DNA from: a bacterium | GTDB taxonomy: Bacteria > Bacteroidota > Bacteroidia > Flavobacteriales_D > Crocinitomicaceae | Direction: 5' to 3' | DNA length: 61,174 nt | Assembly: GCA_024742305.1 (NCBI GenBank) | Contig: JANSYQ010000021.1 | Span: 1 to 61,174, forward strand | In this document: piece after piece, positions 51,172-61,174 of the stretch | How positions within the stretch are numbered: the stretch's first letter is position 1 | Layout: each line of letters opens with the position of its first letter | Notes under the pieces: generated by a model | What the model saw: only the letters and a program-made list of their open reading frames with translations | The model's database searches: none | What the model was told of the DNA's origin: nothing | Position numbers and translations under genes: made by a program

Positions 51172-51233
51172 GCATTGAGCGGAGTTGAAATGCAATTTAA
51201 TTCGATATCCACCTCTCGGCTCCGCTCGTGGTG
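51172..51233. repeat. inverted pair of dispersed repeat units
   Basis: A direct unit GCATTGAGCGGAGTTGAAATGC (51172-51193, seen as GCATTGAGCGGAGTTGAAA plus TGC) and a complement unit CACCTCTCGGCTCCGCTCG plus TGGTG (51210-51233), 16 bp apart, in the gap between the acs and SRPBCC genes. The order is the reverse of that in the 14876-15013 element. Confidence 0.7.
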
Positions 51234-51247
51234 TAAAATTTATAATG

Positions 51248-53140
51248 TTACTTCGCTTTTTCTATAATCGACTCTACAATAGATGGATCCAAAAGGGTAG
51301 AGGTATCGCCGAAATTAGAGCGCTCTCCTTCGGCAATCTTTCTTAGTATTCGTCGCATAATCTTTCCAGAACGCGTTTTCGGTAGCCCCGAAACCAATTG
51401 AATTTTATCGGGCTTAGCAATGCGTCCAATACCGTCTGCAACCGAGTCTGAAACCGATTGCTCTATGGCGTCCCTGTTGTTCTTAGCGTCAACCACAACA
51501 AATGCATAAATGCCCTGTCCTTTTATATCGTGCGGATAGCCAACTACTGCTGATTCTACCACGCTGTCGTTGGTGTTGATGGCGTCTTCAATCTCTGCGG
51601 TTCCAAAGCGATGTCCCGAGACGTTAATCACGTCGTCAACACGACCAATGATACGATACATTCCATTTTTGTCTCGCTTGGCGCCATCTCCGGTGAAGTA
51701 ATAGCCTTCATAATGTGAGAAATAGACATTTTTACAGCGTTCGTGGTCACCATACGTCGTGCGCAAAATAGACGGCCAAGGATGCTTCACACACAAGTAG
51801 CCTTCTACTTCATTTTCTGTGATTTCATTGCCTTCTTGATCAAGCAACACGGGCTGAATTCCCGGTAGTGGATATCCTGCATGCGTCGGGTTCATCGGAG
51901 AATGACTTCCCAGTCCGGAAATCATGATACCGCCCGTTTCCGTTTGCCACCATGTATCTACCACGGGACAGTTTTCCTTTCCTATTTCTCTATGGTACCA
52001 TTGCCAAGCCTCTTCGTTAATAGGCTCTCCAACAGAACCAATGACTTTGAGCGAGTCTAGTTTGTAAGGAGTAACAAACTCTATTCCAGCGCCCATTAAA
52101 GAGCGAATGGCCGTTGGTGCCGTATAAAATTGATTCACTTTGTATTTATCACATACTGCCCAAAATCTGCCGCAGTCAGGGTAGGTTGGAATTCCTTCAA
52201 AAACCACCGATTTTGCTCCGGAAAGTAAAGGGCCATAAACGATATAGGAATGTCCTGTAATCCAACCGATGTCGGCGGTGCACCAAAAAACATCGCCTTG
52301 TTCGTATTGGAAAACGTTTTGGAATGAATAGGCGGCATACACCATATATCCTCCACAGGTATGTACTACTCCTTTAGGTTTACCTGTTGATCCTGAAGTA
52401 TACAAAATGAACAATAAGTCTTCGCTTTTCATTTCTGTAGCAGGACAAGTATCGTCCATTTTGTCAACCAAGGATTGATAATCAACATCTCTACCCTCAA
52501 CAACCGGCGCATCATTGTGCGTATGCTTATGAACCAAAACATGTTCCACAGTATCGCACTGTTTCAACGCTTCGTCCACCATGGATTTTAAATCGAGGTG
52601 TTTGGTCCCGCGATTCAGTCCATCAGATGTAATGACCAATTTAGCCTTAGCGTCATTGATTCTATCCGCGAGGGCGTTTGAGGAAAATCCTGCAAAAACG
52701 ATAGAGTGGACCGCTCCAATGCGTGCGCAAGCAATCACAGAAATAACTCCTTCCAAAGTCATGGGCATGTAAATACATACGCGATCTCCCTTTTCGATTC
52801 CGAGCGATTTCAATCCGTTCGAAAGTTTGCAAACCTCGTGGTACAGCTCTTTGTACGTGAGTGATTTGTTTGCATCACCGGGCTCGTTGGGTTCCCAATA
52901 GAAAGCTATTTGATCGCCACGCTCTTCCAAATGACGATCCAACATATTTTCCGTTATGTTGAGTGTGCCTCCGTCGAACCATTTTACATCCGGATCGTTG
53001 AAGTTCCAATCCAGCGTTGTCGCCCATGGCTTTTTCCACTCAAAAGATTCAGCAATATTTGACCAAAAGGCTTCGGGATTATCGATACTTTTTTGATAAT
53101 CAGATTTATAGGCTTCAAAAGATGGGATACGTATGTTCAT
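51248..53140 (-). CDS. acs: acetyl-CoA synthetase (AMP-forming)
   Basis: A 630-residue enzyme from the ATG at 53140 (MNIRIPSFEAYKSDYQKSI). ANL-superfamily marks in order: YTSGSTGKPKGVVH (A3, ATP binding), WCTADIGWITGHSY (A4), DTWWQTETGG (A5), YFTGDGAKRDKNGMYRIIGR (A7/A8 with hinge Asp) and LPKTRSGKIMRRILR with the catalytic Lys that is acetylated in regulated homologues. It activates acetate to acetyl-CoA. The start is preceded by AGTTGA-ttt-TCAACT (53143-53157), a hairpin touching the start codon. Confidence 0.98.
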   Translation of the reverse strand: MNIRIPSFEAYKSDYQKSIDNPEAFWSNIAESFEWKKPWATTLDWNFNDPDVKWFDGGTLNITENMLDRHLEERGDQIAFYWEPNEPGDANKSLTYKELYHEVCKLSNGLKSLGIEKGDRVCIYMPMTLEGVISVIACARIGAVHSIVFAGFSSNALADRINDAKAKLVITSDGLNRGTKHLDLKSMVDEALKQCDTVEHVLVHKHTHNDAPVVEGRDVDYQSLVDKMDDTCPATEMKSEDLLFILYTSGSTGKPKGVVHTCGGYMVYAAYSFQNVFQYEQGDVFWCTADIGWITGHSYIVYGPLLSGAKSVVFEGIPTYPDCGRFWAVCDKYKVNQFYTAPTAIRSLMGAGIEFVTPYKLDSLKVIGSVGEPINEEAWQWYHREIGKENCPVVDTWWQTETGGIMISGLGSHSPMNPTHAGYPLPGIQPVLLDQEGNEITENEVEGYLCVKHPWPSILRTTYGDHERCKNVYFSHYEGYYFTGDGAKRDKNGMYRIIGRVDDVINVSGHRFGTAEIEDAINTNDSVVESAVVGYPHDIKGQGIYAFVVVDAKNNRDAIEQSVSDSVADGIGRIAKPDKIQLVSGLPKTRSGKIMRRILRKIAEGERSNFGDTSTLLDPSIVESIIEKAK

Positions 53141-53214
53141 GCAGTTGATTTTCAACTAAAATAATCAATCAGTTGATCCTAGAAAACCGGATGGACGAAA
53201 ATTCGTGGGTTCGT

Positions 53215-53676
53215 TTAATTCTGAATGGATTTTCGCCTCCTATTCAGCCATTTACGCGCACTAGATTCACTCGTAAACGCACGAATAGGGGTTCGGTTTC
53301 TACTTAACTGTGCTGATAAGTTTAGTGAGATACGGTGCGTAGTGCTATGTAGTTCAATGGCAACAGCGTGAATTCCATTGTACAACTCTTTGTTTTGGAG
53401 CTTTTTCTGAATTTCAGGACCTACTATTATGCCATCGAAGGTTTTTACAAACAATAATACTGGACCATTCTTCAGTGTATAATTTCGAATGCCTTTACGC
53501 AGGGATTCAATTTCCGAATCTTGAATTTGATAGTTCTCCATAACCTCTTCCCATTCCACGATGAGCACGCCGCCCTCAATTTCACGTAAAATCAGGCTGA
53601 AATAATCCGTTTGGATGTGTTGAATAATGGTTCCGGTTCGTTGAACTGCCACGGTGTTGGTAAAAAGTTGTTCCAA
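53215..53676 (-). CDS. hypothetical protein, STAS/SpoIIAA-like in layout
   Basis: A 153-residue cytoplasmic protein with alternating strands and helices: GGVLIVEWEEVME, IRNYTLKNGPVLLFVKTFDG, IHAVAIELHSTTHRISLNL and SARKWLNRRRKS at the end. The order and size resemble SpoIIAA/STAS-like domains seen often in Bacteroidota, but I cannot name the family. It is upstream of acs on the same strand with a 74-bp gap. Confidence 0.65.
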   Translation of the reverse strand: MEQLFTNTVAVQRTGTIIQHIQTDYFSLILREIEGGVLIVEWEEVMENYQIQDSEIESLRKGIRNYTLKNGPVLLFVKTFDGIIVGPEIQKKLQNKELYNGIHAVAIELHSTTHRISLNLSAQLSRNRTPIRAFTSESSARKWLNRRRKSIQN

Positions 53677-53897
53677 TGTAAGAATTTTCTATTTGAAACA
53701 CTAAAGTTACATAAATGAGAAATAAGTGTGTTTTTTTTAGTAGGAATGGAATCAGATATGTCCCCAATGCTTTTCGATTTTTTAACGTTATTGACAATAC
53801 CAATTATAATAGGTCTTTCATCTGTACGAACTATTGGTGAAACTAATAATTGTTGGGAGTCCAAAAAAGGATAAGATAAACATAGGCGATAAGCGGT

Positions 53898-54902
53898 TTA
53901 TTTTCTTTTGAAGCTTTTAATAGTTTCAATAATCGCTGCCATTCGATCCTCATACACGAGCGCTACTGAAGCCATGAAAATGTAATACATATCATCGCTA
54001 AATAGAATAACTTGTGCAATGGAGTAATTGGTACCATTCTTCTTACTTCTTCCCGTTCCTCTCGTAATATACCCGTTCACGCCATCAATAGTAATGGAAT
54101 CTGTTTCTTCAACGGTTTCTAATTCATACGGCGAATTGATAAAGCGGTCAATGGCATATTGCTTTGGGTCATCAGTACTTACTTCACCGAACGAGCGCGT
54201 GGCTATCAAAGAAGTTTTGTGTTCTTTTTCCGTTGGAAACAAACCGTCCTCTGAATAGTAATACATAACTCCAATTTTCTTAGCTAGTTGCAAATTGGAG
54301 GCTTCTATGTCAATCGTGTAATCTTCAGGTCCGCTTAGTATTATTTCCTCTTCCAAATTATATTTACACGAGAGAAATGAAGTTGTTAGTTCATCCTTCA
54401 ATCCATCGAAGCCTAGAGGATAGTTGCCATTGAACAAGTACACCTCTTCGTCTGTACCTAATATTAAAATCACTTTTCCAACCTCATATTCAACGGTGTA
54501 TTGTTTACCAAACATAATTGTGGCATCAACGTTGTCCATTCGAAGTTCTCGTGTTGAATCAATCTCAATACCCTTCGTTTTGAAATTTTCAGGAGTCATT
54601 CCGGTTTTCATTTGTGCGTAAGATGCTGGAAATTGAACAATCATAATACTGGCACCACTCTCCGTTTTTTGAAACCCGGTAAAGGTATGTGCCTTGATAA
54701 AGTCAGCTGGCGGCTGTATAGATATTTTCGTTCCTTCAACAAAGACATAATCTTGGCTTCCCGAATCAGCGACTCGGTTGGCTTGCGCTTTTTCTTGAAC
54801 CTCATTCTGAGCCTCCTTCATGGTCTTGCACGAATAAGTGCTTATCAGTATTAGTATCAGTGCTAATGGTAATCTGAATCGTTTTTTGTAATTGAATTTC
54901 AT
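53898..54902 (-). CDS. hypothetical lipoprotein
   Basis: A 334-residue protein with a lipoprotein signal ending STYSC (Cys at about 26). The mature part appears to be two related halves: YVFVEGTKISIQPPADFIKA (about 52-71) and a second one later, each ending with a segment like FLSCKYN or IIETIKSFKRK. Such paired lipoproteins of Mog1/PsbP-like fold are frequent in Bacteroidota. Function unknown. A strong promoter lies directly upstream. Confidence 0.75.
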   Translation of the reverse strand: MKFNYKKRFRLPLALILILISTYSCKTMKEAQNEVQEKAQANRVADSGSQDYVFVEGTKISIQPPADFIKAHTFTGFQKTESGASIMIVQFPASYAQMKTGMTPENFKTKGIEIDSTRELRMDNVDATIMFGKQYTVEYEVGKVILILGTDEEVYLFNGNYPLGFDGLKDELTTSFLSCKYNLEEEIILSGPEDYTIDIEASNLQLAKKIGVMYYYSEDGLFPTEKEHKTSLIATRSFGEVSTDDPKQYAIDRFINSPYELETVEETDSITIDGVNGYITRGTGRSKKNGTNYSIAQVILFSDDMYYIFMASVALVYEDRMAAIIETIKSFKRK

Positions 54903-54924
54903 AGGTATGAAGCGCCGTTTCGGT

Positions 54925-54953
54925 CAAAGATACGGGTTAATGAGAAGAAGCAA
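54925..54953 (-). promoter_or_regulatory. promoter of the lipoprotein gene at 53898-54902
   Basis: Minus strand: TTG (54953-54951), 18 bases, TATCTTTG (54932-54925). The -7 box ends 22 bp before the start. Confidence 0.75.
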
Positions 54954-55049
54954 TAACGTGCAACTGTGAATTAATGCTACCTTTACACATCTTTAAACAG
55001 CCTCAATACCGTTTTATATCACTCGCAGCGAGGCAACTAATACCCTTAC

Positions 55050-56306
55050 ATGAAATTTAATGAATTGGGTCTTGACGACTCGATCTTAACCGCCCTTAAT
55101 CAAAAGGGATATACTACACCAACTCCCATTCAAGAACAAGCTATTCCCATCGTTCTGGAGAAAAAGGACCTACTTGGAGTCGCGCAAACCGGAACTGGGA
55201 AAACAGCAGCATTTGCCATTCCTATCATTCAACTTTTGGGAAAGGAAGAGCCACAACGAGGAAAGCGCCCCATTCGATCTTTGATTGTTACACCCACACG
55301 AGAGTTGGCCATTCAAATTGAGGAAAATATTAAGGCGTATGCCAAGTTCACAGACTTGCGTCATGCGGTGATTTTTGGTGGAGTAAAGCAGCACAGCCAA
55401 GTGGCGCAACTTAAAGGAGGCGTAGATATTTTGGTAGCAACTCCTGGAAGATTACTGGATTTGATGCAACAAGGATATATCTCGTTGAAACAAATTGAAA
55501 TTTTTGTTTTAGATGAAGCGGATCGCATGCTCGATATGGGCTTCATTCACGACATCAAAAAGCTACTGGAAAAGCTACCAAAACGCCGCCAGTCTTTGTT
55601 CTTTTCTGCAACAATGCCAGATAATATCGTGGAGCTTTCACGAAAAATCTTGTTCAAACCGCAAAAGGTGGAGGTAACTCCTGAGTCTACTACCGCTGAG
55701 ACGGTGACACAATTGGTTTACTTCACCAACCGTCCGGACAAGAAAAAATTGATCATGCACATTTTAAAAGATCCTAAGAAGGATCAAGTACTCGTATTCT
55801 CAAGAACCAAGCACGGTGCGGATCGGTTGGCGCGGGATTTATCAAAGAAGAAGATCAATGCCGCCGCTATTCATGGCGATAAAGCTCAAAACCAACGACA
55901 GAAATCGCTAAAGAATTTTAAATCAAAGCAGTTACGCGTGCTTGTTGCAACGGATATTGCCGCTCGCGGAATTGATATTGATAAGCTGAATTGGGTGATC
56001 AATTATGATATTCCGAATCTTCCAGAAACGTATGTACACCGGATTGGTCGAGTAGGTAGAGCCGGGGAAACAGGAACGGCGATATCTATTGCGGAACCTG
56101 AAGAGAACGAATTTGTAAAAGACATTGAAAAGTTAATCAATCAACGTATTGAAGAAGTTTCCGATCATCCCTTTCCACAAACGGACACGCCTATGACCAA
56201 GGCAGAGAAGAAGGAATGGGAGAAGGAGAAGCAAAAACGCAAACAAGAGTTTTTTGCGAATCGAAAAAAAAATAAACAAGGTCAGCCTAAAGGAAATAGG
56301 AGATAA
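55050..56306 (+). CDS. rhlE: DEAD-box RNA helicase, RhlE type
   Basis: A 418-residue helicase with all motifs: Q motif (about 21-28), AQTGTGKT (45-52), PTRELA (82-87), TPGR (131-134), DEAD (155-158), SAT (186-188), then [24 protein letters not shown] and HRIGRVGR in the second RecA domain. The basic C-terminal tail (about 385-418, rich in Lys, Arg and Gln) fits RhlE, which unwinds structured RNA in ribosome assembly and cold adaptation. It ends with a strong shared terminator. Confidence 0.93.
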   Translation: MKFNELGLDDSILTALNQKGYTTPTPIQEQAIPIVLEKKDLLGVAQTGTGKTAAFAIPIIQLLGKEEPQRGKRPIRSLIVTPTRELAIQIEENIKAYAKFTDLRHAVIFGGVKQHSQVAQLKGGVDILVATPGRLLDLMQQGYISLKQIEIFVLDEADRMLDMGFIHDIKKLLEKLPKRRQSLFFSATMPDNIVELSRKILFKPQKVEVTPESTTAETVTQLVYFTNRPDKKKLIMHILKDPKKDQVLVFSRTKHGADRLARDLSKKKINAAAIHGDKAQNQRQKSLKNFKSKQLRVLVATDIAARGIDIDKLNWVINYDIPNLPETYVHRIGRVGRAGETGTAISIAEPEENEFVKDIEKLINQRIEEVSDHPFPQTDTPMTKAEKKEWEKEKQKRKQEFFANRKKNKQGQPKGNRR

Positions 56307-56343
56307 AAAAAAAGTCGGTGCTTCTCAGTACCGACTTTTTTTT
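56306..56343. terminator. bidirectional terminator between rhlE and katG
   Basis: AGTCGGT (56313-56319) and ACCGACT (56330-56336) with an A-run before and a T-run after, so it ends both convergent transcripts. Confidence 0.93.
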
Positions 56344-56356
56344 ATTCAATCGAAAC

Positions 56357-58952
<2,596 letters not shown>

Positions 58953-60197
58953 ATGGAAAAGATGCGCTTTTTACTCGTGCTCGTCGGTTTGGTTATTTCA
59001 CCTATTGCAGAAGCACAAATTAATAATGATACAATTGTAAATAAAGCAACCCTACGGCGCGGGCAATCACAGCATTTCTTTAAAACGCAATTACTACTTG
59101 CGGAGCCAACGATTATTTCGCCCTTTATGAGTTTTAATAACAGTGGTAAACGAAATTATATTCTGAATGCCGAAACCCGCGTACCAATTGGCTTAGGAGG
59201 GAAAGGGTGGACCATTGGGAATAACAATAAATATTGGATTAGCTACGTTGAGCTCACACCCGAATTCAAGGTGCGTATATTTCAGAACGATCCCAGTTGG
59301 GGCGATAGCTCAATGCCTGTAAGAACGCCAAGTTATCTGCCAGGTTTGTCGTACATTGGTGCCTCGAAAAGAATGTGGGAAGTTGAAGGGGATAAAAAAA
59401 TGAGACACTATGTGGGAGTGAAGGCTTACCACCATTCCAACGGTCAAGACGGACCCGAAATTCAAGGGGACACCATTAATCTTTACAACGGGAATTTTGG
59501 TGAACAAATCGTATTTCAGTTTTTCTGGGGCGGAATGATAACCCATCGGAAAGATAATGTTGCAGGTGGTCTGAATAGAATTGCCAAGAAAAATAAAAAA
59601 GCCGAGGAATACGATAAAACAGACAAGGATGGCAATAAAAAGCCTAGATATAAATATGGAGCGACAACTTGGGCGGCAGATTACAAGGATAATATTTGGT
59701 TTTGGCGAACCGGATTCGAGTATCATCCATGGGAGACATGGGGAACCAATACGGTATACCGCGACTACAAGATCTATGGCCGCCACCGATTACAACTTTC
59801 CGGAGGTTTGATCATAGCACCATTTTGGAAAGAGTACGCATTTACCTCTAAGGATAAGTGGAAAGTGCTATACAGCGACAAAGTAGATCACCTCAGAAAA
59901 GAACTCTTTCGTTTTACAGCAAGCATCGAATATATTCTCGATGGTCAATATTATTCAGGGAAGAATATAAACAACTTACAGAAAAACAACTTTTTCGATC
60001 CAACCAAAAGACTTAACCTACATCTGACAATGTATTGGCGAGTTCCAGGTACTCCAATGGCCGCGTTGTTTGCACGAGCATCGTATATCGGGTCGGATAA
60101 TTACAATGTGTACTTCCAAAACAGTTATGTTGAAACCCGCTTAGGAATTGGATTTAATTTCTTTGATTTCGACAGTCGAGACGAGCAAAAAAAATGA
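58953..60197 (+). CDS. outer-membrane phospholipase A-like barrel protein
   Basis: A 414-residue exported protein, signal peptide ending AEAQ at about residue 22. Residues 160-164 read HHSNG, matching the HxSNG motif of outer-membrane phospholipase A (OMPLA/PldA), in which His and Ser are catalytic; DTINLYNG (173-180) has Asn residues at the place of the third catalytic residue. Around it are amphipathic strands (MRHYVGVKAYH, GEQIVFQFFWGG) and the end is a terminal barrel strand (LGIGFNFFDF). OMPLA hydrolyses phospholipids that reach the outer leaflet. The whole is longer than E. coli PldA (289 residues), and the call rests on one motif. Confidence 0.6.
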   Translation: MEKMRFLLVLVGLVISPIAEAQINNDTIVNKATLRRGQSQHFFKTQLLLAEPTIISPFMSFNNSGKRNYILNAETRVPIGLGGKGWTIGNNNKYWISYVELTPEFKVRIFQNDPSWGDSSMPVRTPSYLPGLSYIGASKRMWEVEGDKKMRHYVGVKAYHHSNGQDGPEIQGDTINLYNGNFGEQIVFQFFWGGMITHRKDNVAGGLNRIAKKNKKAEEYDKTDKDGNKKPRYKYGATTWAADYKDNIWFWRTGFEYHPWETWGTNTVYRDYKIYGRHRLQLSGGLIIAPFWKEYAFTSKDKWKVLYSDKVDHLRKELFRFTASIEYILDGQYYSGKNINNLQKNNFFDPTKRLNLHLTMYWRVPGTPMAALFARASYIGSDNYNVYFQNSYVETRLGIGFNFFDFDSRDEQKK

Positions 60198-60237
60198 AGA
60201 TTAGGCGACCCTATTTGAAGTTAAGGTAGCTTGCATT

Positions 60238-60807
60238 CTACAATTTAGATAGTGAATCGATAACGTCAACAACTGGCGCTTCTGTTTCTTCTTCCAAATT
60301 ATTTGGGTCCTTTTGGTACGTTGTTATTTTTCCAAGTGTCCCGATAATTGTTGGATTGTTGTAAACATTTGTCTGGATGAATTCTTTATCGTAGAGCACC
60401 TTGTCAAACTTTGGCGGTTGAATATCTTTCAAATTCACCTTTTTTTCGACGTTCTTGTCCAAGCCTTTTGATCCTGTTGACCCAACGATCCTTCCAAAAG
60501 TTGTTTTGAACGAGTAAAATTGAAGCTCACGACTGTATTCGTCGACAAATATGTAAGTTGGCATCAAAACGTTGACGGTTTTTCCGGTCTCCAAAGATTC
60601 AACAACGATTAGATTGTAGAAATCCATTTCGTCATCGCTGGTTAAATTTCCCGAGGCACCCAAAATTCGGACATCTTCACCGTCTTCCAGCGCTGAGTCA
60701 TCCATCTTGAACTTGGAAATATCCACGAGTGATTCATCTAAATTCTTCGAATCGCCGCAAGAGAGGAGGACGAACCCTAGTAAAACAAATGTGATACAAA
60801 CTTTCAT
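60238..60807 (-). CDS. hypothetical lipoprotein
   Basis: A 189-residue protein with lipobox VLLSC (Cys about residue 17). The mature part has a beta-rich domain (VRILGASGNLTSDDEMDFYNLIVVE, shown in part) and a Glu/Asp-rich end. It ends 40 bp from the convergent OMPLA-like gene. I know no family. Confidence 0.7.
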   Translation of the reverse strand: MKVCITFVLLGFVLLSCGDSKNLDESLVDISKFKMDDSALEDGEDVRILGASGNLTSDDEMDFYNLIVVESLETGKTVNVLMPTYIFVDEYSRELQFYSFKTTFGRIVGSTGSKGLDKNVEKKVNLKDIQPPKFDKVLYDKEFIQTNVYNNPTIIGTLGKITTYQKDPNNLEEETEAPVVDVIDSLSKL

Positions 60808-60903
60808 ACGATTGACTTTGCTGTAAAGATACGATCTTGAGATGAGTCAAAACGAAGGCATGACTTATATGACCGAAGAGACCGCCGCTATATTGACAGA
60901 AAT
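60808..60903. other. leader region of the lipoprotein gene
   Basis: TATCTTTA on the minus strand, about 20 bp before the start at 60807, is a seven-of-eight -7 box with a TTG 16 bases before it. Nothing else is seen here. Confidence 0.4.
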
Positions 60904-61174
60904 AAAAAAGGTCCTAGTTTTCACTAAGACCTTTGAGGGGAGGAAGACCGGGTTCAAGAGCAAGCGCAGCTTGTGAAGAGGAGTGCTCGACCGGGAAGGT
61001 CGACAGGCACGACGTACGGTGACCGTAGGTCGTCGGTTCATGGTACATTGGTGGAAACAAAAAAAAGGTCCTAGTTTTCACTAAGACCTTTGAGGGGTGG
61101 AAGACCGGGTTCAAGAGCAAGCGCAGCTTGTGAAGAGGAGTGCTCGACCGGGAAGGTCGACAGGCACGACGTAC
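60904..61174. repeat. tandem multi-hairpin repeat, 157-bp period, cut by the window end
   Basis: Copy 1 (60904-61017) and copy 2 (61061-61174) agree in all but one base over 114 bp. Each has AAAGGTC/GACCTTT (terminator-like, after an A-run), CAAGC-gca-GCTTG with outer TTCA/TGAA, and TCGACC/GGTCGA. After copy 1 the hairpin CGACGTACGG-tga-CCGTAGGTCG (about 61012-61034, one mismatch) completes the unit; in copy 2 it is lost at the edge. No coding sequence is likely. The array may go on beyond the window. Confidence 0.9.

Noticed and set aside
60914-61120. Minus-strand open frame of 68 residues at the right edge
   Set aside because: It lies wholly in the terminal repeat array and changes with it; no start signal or family match.

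Overview
The window reads as chromosomal DNA of a marine- or freshwater-type member of the Bacteroidota, most likely Flavobacteriales. Reasons: type IX secretion (T9SS) components and cargo (PorP/SprF, a type B gliding C-terminal domain protein, a type A SprB-repeat protein, a PorE-like OmpA protein, a lone GldM C-terminal domain), Bacteroidota promoters of the form TTG-N18-20-TAnnTTTG, no consistent Shine-Dalgarno sites, and ATP-type PEP carboxykinase. By eye the base composition is about 40-43% GC. The window length is not round and its right edge stops inside a tandem repeat, so it is probably a whole contig broken at a repeat.

Layout. 1-900: 3' part of a GlmU-like sugar nucleotidyltransferase. 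894-4038: an AT-rich accessory block on the minus strand, with mazEF, two small membrane proteins, and a two-gene operon of a Pol-beta-type nucleotidyltransferase and a DUF262 (DGQQR) protein, a candidate defence module. 4384-17243: lon, a TPR lipoprotein, a very large BNR/sortilin-like propeller protein, an SDR epimerase, a PorE-like OmpA protein, GH25 lysozyme, rplS and panB. 17244-18915: a repeat-rich gap and an abiH defence gene bounded by inverted copies of one intergenic repeat. 18916-31178: RluA, the PorP/SprF plus giant type B cargo pair, a sigma/anti-sigma pair and a SprB-repeat protein. 31182-38791: small OmpA proteins, rhodanese, GNAT, pckA, elbB and rimO. 38948-43340: a missed 47-residue membrane peptide, xerD, aroQ, a glycosyltransferase, a GWxTD protein and tRNA-Ser(UGA). 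43341-43890: a large structured repeat beside the tRNA. 43891-60807: beta-CASP RNase, Fur-family regulator, ECF sigma/anti-sigma-barrel pair, MFS exporter, acs, RhlE helicase, an exported catalase-peroxidase and an OMPLA-like outer-membrane protein. 60904-61174: two copies of a multi-hairpin repeat.

The strongest non-gene signal is a dispersed family of short palindromic repeats (core CATCGAGCGGAGTCGAGATG and its complement) in at least five intergenic regions. Twice the unit sits exactly in the loop of a long perfect terminator-like hairpin, and once two units form a perfect 23-bp inverted repeat like the ends of a small mobile element. The best candidates for new biology are the nucleotidyltransferase/DUF262 pair, the abiH cassette between inverted repeats, the repeat-in-terminator arrangement, the tandem hairpin arrays, and the free-standing GldM C-terminal domain protein. 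All function calls rest on reading motifs by eye; no database search was run.
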